Shown: positions 60,552 through 64,000 of the stretch, one piece after another
Numbering within the stretch: the first letter of the stretch is position 1
Layout of the letters: every line of letters starts with the position of its first letter
NCBI GenBank assembly: GCA_003352285.1
Contig: QQVN01000002.1
Span: forward strand, 62,001 to 126,000
Direction of reading: 5' to 3'
DNA: 64,000 nucleotides
From: Thermoproteota archaeon
Lineage (GTDB): Archaea > Thermoproteota > Nitrososphaeria > Nitrososphaerales > Nitrosopumilaceae
Notes under the pieces: model-generated
The model's input: only the letters and a program-made list of their open reading frames with translations
Databases searched by the model: none
Told to the model about the DNA's origin: nothing
Made by a program: the position numbers and the translations under genes

Positions 60552-61445
60552 TTATTGTAGTCTAGCACCAGAATTATCAATTTTTGATTTTATGATAATC
60601 CCTTCTGAATATTTTTCTAGTATTTTCATAACTTTTTCTTCCATATTTTTTGGAATTAATGTAAAAATTGTTTCTCCAAATAATGCAACTCCACACTTAA
60701 TTCCATTGTTTTGTAAATCATTAATTACTAAATCCATTCTTGGAGTCATCACTTTGACATATTTTGCAAATTCTAAAGACATATCTTGAAAATCGTCATA
60801 ACTTTTTGATTTGATTAATTTAGAAACCATCTTCCCACCAAGACCGTTAATGGTTTCTAATTTTTCATCAATGAATTTTTTTGTTGAGATTGGGGCAAAA
60901 CAAATCAAAATCACATTTGAATCAGTTGTTATTTTTTCAATTGAGCCAATTCCAGGCGCACCAGACTTTGTTCTTATTTCAAAACCTCCATGATATGATG
61001 CTAATACATCACCTAATCCAGTTTTACAATTAATTTCAGCAACATGTGCAATCTTACCTACCACTTCTTTTGGTAAGTTTGTGTTAAGTGCTTGATTAAG
61101 TGCCATTGCTAAAGATAATGCAACTGCACCACTGCATCCTAAACCATATCCAACCGGAACTGAAATCTCATGTTGTACATCTACAAAGAATTTATTATCT
61201 TCACAATTTTTCAAAAATTCTTTTATGACAAATTCTGATACTAGAATATTCTCTGATTTGTAGCCTAACACAGAAACCCTAAAATCAAAATCTTTTGCTT
61301 TTTTTACAGTTACCCGTGTAGTAACACCTTTTTCAATTGAAAAACCAGCACCTAAGGATCCTAGACTTTCTGGGTTTGTGTTGCCCTCAAATTCAGCTTT
61401 AAAAAAACCAGTTACATGAGCAGGACAGAATGCCTCACCTTTCAT
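60552..61445 (-). CDS. Pantoate kinase (GHMP family)
   Basis: 297 residues. The ATP loop PVGYGLGCSGAVALSLAMAL is the GHMP signature, and FEGNTNPESLGSLGAGFSIE is the N-terminal substrate region. It phosphorylates pantoate, the archaeal entry to CoA. First gene of the operon with PPS, panB and coaBC. ATG 61445 is about 28 bp from an AT box at 61470-61477. Confidence 0.9.
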   Translation of the reverse strand: MKGEAFCPAHVTGFFKAEFEGNTNPESLGSLGAGFSIEKGVTTRVTVKKAKDFDFRVSVLGYKSENILVSEFVIKEFLKNCEDNKFFVDVQHEISVPVGYGLGCSGAVALSLAMALNQALNTNLPKEVVGKIAHVAEINCKTGLGDVLASYHGGFEIRTKSGAPGIGSIEKITTDSNVILICFAPISTKKFIDEKLETINGLGGKMVSKLIKSKSYDDFQDMSLEFAKYVKVMTPRMDLVINDLQNNGIKCGVALFGETIFTLIPKNMEEKVMKILEKYSEGIIIKSKIDNSGARLQ

Positions 61446-61509
61446 GATCGATGTTTAAACTTTAAGAAAAATATAAGAATATGGCTTAAATAATTTAAAT
61501 TAATATAAA

Positions 61510-62493
61510 TTGACTAAATTCATTCGACGCCTACAAAGAATTGGAAGTAGCATACTTGTATCCCTGCCAAAAGAATGGGTTGACCAGCATAATCTTGATA
61601 AAAATATGGAAGTCGAATTGGAAACAGGACAAAATACCATATCTATAACTGCAGACAAAGAATCACGTCCTTCAAAAGAAGTGACAATTTCGTATCCATT
61701 ACCTAAAGAAGAAAACATTGTAGCAGATATCACTGGAGCATATCTATTGGGATATGATGTAATAATTGTTCAAGGAAAATCCACAATTCCTGTAGAAGAC
61801 AGAGAAAAAATAAGAAATTCAATGCGTCGATTAGTTGGCATGGAAATAGTTGAAGAAGATGCATCAACAATCAATGTTCAATTTTTACTTGATGCAACTA
61901 CAATTAATCCACAAAAAATCCTCAAACGTATGCATACCATTGTATTGGCAATGTTTAGTGATGTAATGACAGCATTATCTACATATGATAAATCAAATCT
62001 TCAAACATTAGCTAACAGAGACGACGAAGTTAACAGGCAATATTTCCTTTTAGTACGATTGATCCGAAGTACAATGATTGATAATAGATTAGTTGATATG
62101 TTTAATCTTGAAAAAATTGATGTACTCGATTATCGAATAGCTGCAAACCTTCTAGAAAGTGCTGGAGATACAATTGTTGAGCTTGCAAACTCAATTTACC
62201 TATCAACCCTTTCTAAAATAGATCTAAAGAAAATTCACGATATTGTAAAAAATTTTGGAAAAATGCAAGAGAAATCGATTGATGCTTTTATAAAAAACGA
62301 TAGAAGTATTGCTATTGAAGCAATTTCTTTGCATAAGGAAAATCAGAAAAAAATGTCTTTACTTAGATCATCCCTTGATTCAAAAAACCAACTTCCTATT
62401 GATTTCTTAGATCTTATACATATGTTTGAACGTGTAGAACGTTCTTGGGCAGATATTGCTGATTTAGTAAAACCGATATATTCAAAACAATAA
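61510..62493 (+). CDS. PhoU-domain protein with N-terminal SpoVT/AbrB domain
   Basis: 327 residues from TTG. An AbrB hairpin occupies residues 1-50 ([20 protein letters not shown], then VELETG), and two PhoU-like helical bundles follow ([27 protein letters not shown], then ALESAGDT-like [14 protein letters not shown]). PhoU proteins control phosphate uptake; the DNA-binding AbrB end suggests direct gene control. It overlaps the NUDIX gene by 12 bp. No Pst transporter genes are nearby. Confidence 0.87.
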   Translation: MTKFIRRLQRIGSSILVSLPKEWVDQHNLDKNMEVELETGQNTISITADKESRPSKEVTISYPLPKEENIVADITGAYLLGYDVIIVQGKSTIPVEDREKIRNSMRRLVGMEIVEEDASTINVQFLLDATTINPQKILKRMHTIVLAMFSDVMTALSTYDKSNLQTLANRDDEVNRQYFLLVRLIRSTMIDNRLVDMFNLEKIDVLDYRIAANLLESAGDTIVELANSIYLSTLSKIDLKKIHDIVKNFGKMQEKSIDAFIKNDRSIAIEAISLHKENQKKMSLLRSSLDSKNQLPIDFLDLIHMFERVERSWADIADLVKPIYSKQ

Positions 62494-62997
62494 TTTTTTC
62501 TTTGCTGCATAAGTTAATACTGCACAAATAGTTTTTGAATCAATAATTTTACCTTTCTTAATCATTGTAATTAATTTCTTCAAATCAATCTTTACAACTG
62601 AAATGAATTCATCATTATCTGGATCTAAATCTCCAACTTTCTTAAGGTCTTTTGCTACAAAACAATGAATTACTTCTGAATTATATCCAACTGACGGATA
62701 ATATGATAGTAAATGAACCATCTTTTTTGCCTTGTATCCTGTCTCTTCAATTAACTCTCTGTAGGCACATTTTTCAGGTTTTTCACCTTTTTCTAACGTC
62801 CCGGCTGGAATTTCTAAAATGTATCCATGTGGATATCTATGCTGTTTTACAAGAATTACTTTATTTTCTTCATCAAAGGCTAACATCGCAGCAGCTCCTC
62901 TATGTTCAATAATCTCTCGTCGTACTTTACGACCCTCGATTTTTAGATCATATAATGATAAACCTAATACTTTACCTTGAAAGATCTTTTTCTTCAT
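62482..62997 (-). CDS. NUDIX hydrolase (ADP-ribose pyrophosphatase-like)
   Basis: 171 residues. The Nudix box is complete in [20 protein letters not shown] followed by EETGY. Family members cleave ADP-ribose or other nucleoside diphosphates; the preceding [14 protein letters not shown] matches ADP-ribose-type enzymes. It overlaps the PhoU-like gene by 12 bp, convergent. Confidence 0.9.
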   Translation of the reverse strand: MKKKIFQGKVLGLSLYDLKIEGRKVRREIIEHRGAAAMLAFDEENKVILVKQHRYPHGYILEIPAGTLEKGEKPEKCAYRELIEETGYKAKKMVHLLSYYPSVGYNSEVIHCFVAKDLKKVGDLDPDNDEFISVVKIDLKKLITMIKKGKIIDSKTICAVLTYAAKKKLLF

Positions 62998-63024
62998 TAT
63001 TTTTTAAAATTTAATGCAACTATT

Positions 63025-63948
63025 TTAGTGTGTTTGATACATCAAATGCAGTGTTGGAGATCTTTGAGCATCTTTAATAGCATTAAATATCCATTTTTGA
63101 GGAAATGTGATTCGTTTTGGAATAAAAAGATCAGCTGAACCCACTCCTTCTACTTCCCTAACTCTTTGAGTTAGCTCATCAAGCTTGAAAATATTATCAC
63201 TATGCATGAATAACACAATTTGATTTTTTGCAATAAATGGACGCTGAAGAAAATTTTCAGCAAATTCTTTTTCTAATCGCTTTAAGGTTGTTTGTAATTC
63301 ATCTGTAATCCAAGTCAATATTGCATGTGGAATATATCCTTCAAGTTTTGTTGGCTCATAAACAAGAGTAAATTGTATTGCCTCATCACTTTGCAGTTTT
63401 TCAATTGAACGTGTTACTGTTTTTGTTGATAATCCGGTAGCTTTTGCAATTTCTTCAATTTTTTCTCTAGGATCCTTCATTAACTCGTTAATGATTTCTA
63501 AATCAGTTTTAGTTAAATTAGAATTCATTCCAGGATTTTCTGCTTCAAATATTGTAAGTACTCTTACATCTTTCATCAAATTTTTTGCAAGCTCAATCTT
63601 TTGTTGAACGTTTTCTTTTACAACAATTCCACATACGGTGACTCCTCCCACGCATGGAACTATGAGAAACGGCTCCCCTACCAGCTTGACTTGTTGTAAA
63701 ATTTCATCTGAATCTCTGCCAGAAACTACAATGTAAAAAATGCCATATCCTAACACAGGTGGTTCTATTTTTAATGCAAAATACTCTATTGTACCTTTTT
63801 TCATCATTTTTTTTATTCTAGATTTTACAGCACCACCGGAAATACCGACCGCTTTCCCAATTTGTCTGTCTGACTCTCTACAATTGTTTAGTAGTCTGCT
63901 TAAGATTTGTATATCTAAATTGTCTAATTTATCACTTTTATTAGCCAC
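63025..63948 (-). CDS. Tandem Lrp/AsnC-family transcriptional regulator
   Basis: 307 residues, about twice the usual Lrp size. The N-terminal HTH (NLDIQILSRLLNNCRESDRQ) and ligand region are followed by a second HTH at about 147-195 (LEIINELMKDPREKIEEIAK, then TGLSTKTVTRSIEKL) and another C-terminal segment. Both HTHs look intact. It could bind paired sites as one chain. Feedback on amino-acid genes is inferred from the family. The 52 bp beyond its start, to the window end, hold only an AT-rich stretch. Confidence 0.88.
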   Translation of the reverse strand: MANKSDKLDNLDIQILSRLLNNCRESDRQIGKAVGISGGAVKSRIKKMMKKGTIEYFALKIEPPVLGYGIFYIVVSGRDSDEILQQVKLVGEPFLIVPCVGGVTVCGIVVKENVQQKIELAKNLMKDVRVLTIFEAENPGMNSNLTKTDLEIINELMKDPREKIEEIAKATGLSTKTVTRSIEKLQSDEAIQFTLVYEPTKLEGYIPHAILTWITDELQTTLKRLEKEFAENFLQRPFIAKNQIVLFMHSDNIFKLDELTQRVREVEGVGSADLFIPKRITFPQKWIFNAIKDAQRSPTLHLMYQTH

Positions 63949-64000
63949 TGATTTTCTATAATATCCTAATTATTTATAAAAATGTCGTAAGTATTGTTCA

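Noticed and set aside
1-64000. CRISPR arrays, insertion sequences or prophage
   Set aside because: No regularly spaced repeats, transposase or phage-type genes were seen; gene content is housekeeping throughout.

Overview
The window is a dense, AT-rich archaeal chromosome segment. It encodes both subunits of DNA polymerase D, Orc1/Cdc6, PCNA, RNA polymerase subunit L, TFS, a thermosome subunit, a proteasome beta subunit, glycerol-1-phosphate dehydrogenase and geranylgeranylglyceryl phosphate synthase. Together with the low GC, mostly leaderless genes, many thaumarchaeal-looking hypothetical proteins and a PEFG-like C-terminal sorting tail, this points to a Thaumarchaeota (Nitrososphaerota), Nitrosopumilus-like ammonia oxidiser. 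No amo, rRNA, transposon, prophage or CRISPR locus is present, so the ammonia-oxidiser label is inference.

Layout. 1-8 kb: thermosome (partial), glyA, the GGGP synthase-polC (DP2) operon, then a run of small DNA-binding-type proteins. 7.97-8.44 kb: the only long non-coding stretch, a predicted replication origin with two direct and one inverted ORB-type element, five GTTAAC sites and a T-rich tract, directly upstream of cdc6. 8.4-17 kb: cdc6, DP1, a SpoIIM-family membrane protein, a cupredoxin-like exoprotein lacking copper ligands, cbiE, a secreted cyclophilin with a CFI-box tail, and NDH-2. 17-28 kb: hsp20-cdc48, a J-domain protein with an altered HPD motif, a ferredoxin with an Asp-substituted cluster motif, a class V aminotransferase, a cyclase, an AmmeMemoRadiSam enzyme, a phosphatase and a tandem pair of 50-residue proteins. 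28-35 kb: rpoL-tfs-pcna-lysC, cbiH and tyrS. 35-46 kb: a DegT aminotransferase overlapping an MtrA-like gene, dUTPase-like, PfkB, several exported or zinc-ribbon proteins, a cytosolic cyclophilin, bluB, two tRNAs (one with a D-loop intron), CopD-like and rtcA. 46-57.7 kb: nadM, a class V aminotransferase, FKBP, G1PDH, psmB-aCPSF1, sepF, a thiouridylase-like enzyme, an M24 peptidase, a response regulator and a DUF5011-type exoprotein. 57.7-64 kb: the four-gene CoA operon (pantoate kinase, phosphopantothenate synthetase, panB, coaBC), an AbrB-PhoU regulator, a NUDIX hydrolase and a tandem Lrp regulator.

Themes. Replication genes gather around the predicted origin. Cobalamin genes (cbiE, cbiH, bluB) are scattered but all present on this segment, next to an MtrA-like protein that may bind a corrinoid. 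Genes are tightly packed: many convergent pairs overlap by 4-18 bp, and several divergent pairs 50-65 bp apart have only one symmetric TATA-like box about 25-35 bp from both start codons. The best candidates for undescribed biology are the origin and its flanking small regulators (including a membrane-anchored winged-helix protein), the degenerate cupredoxin and J-domain proteins, the tandem 50-residue proteins, and the palindromic hsp20 operator. I did not find one clear multi-gene novel system.
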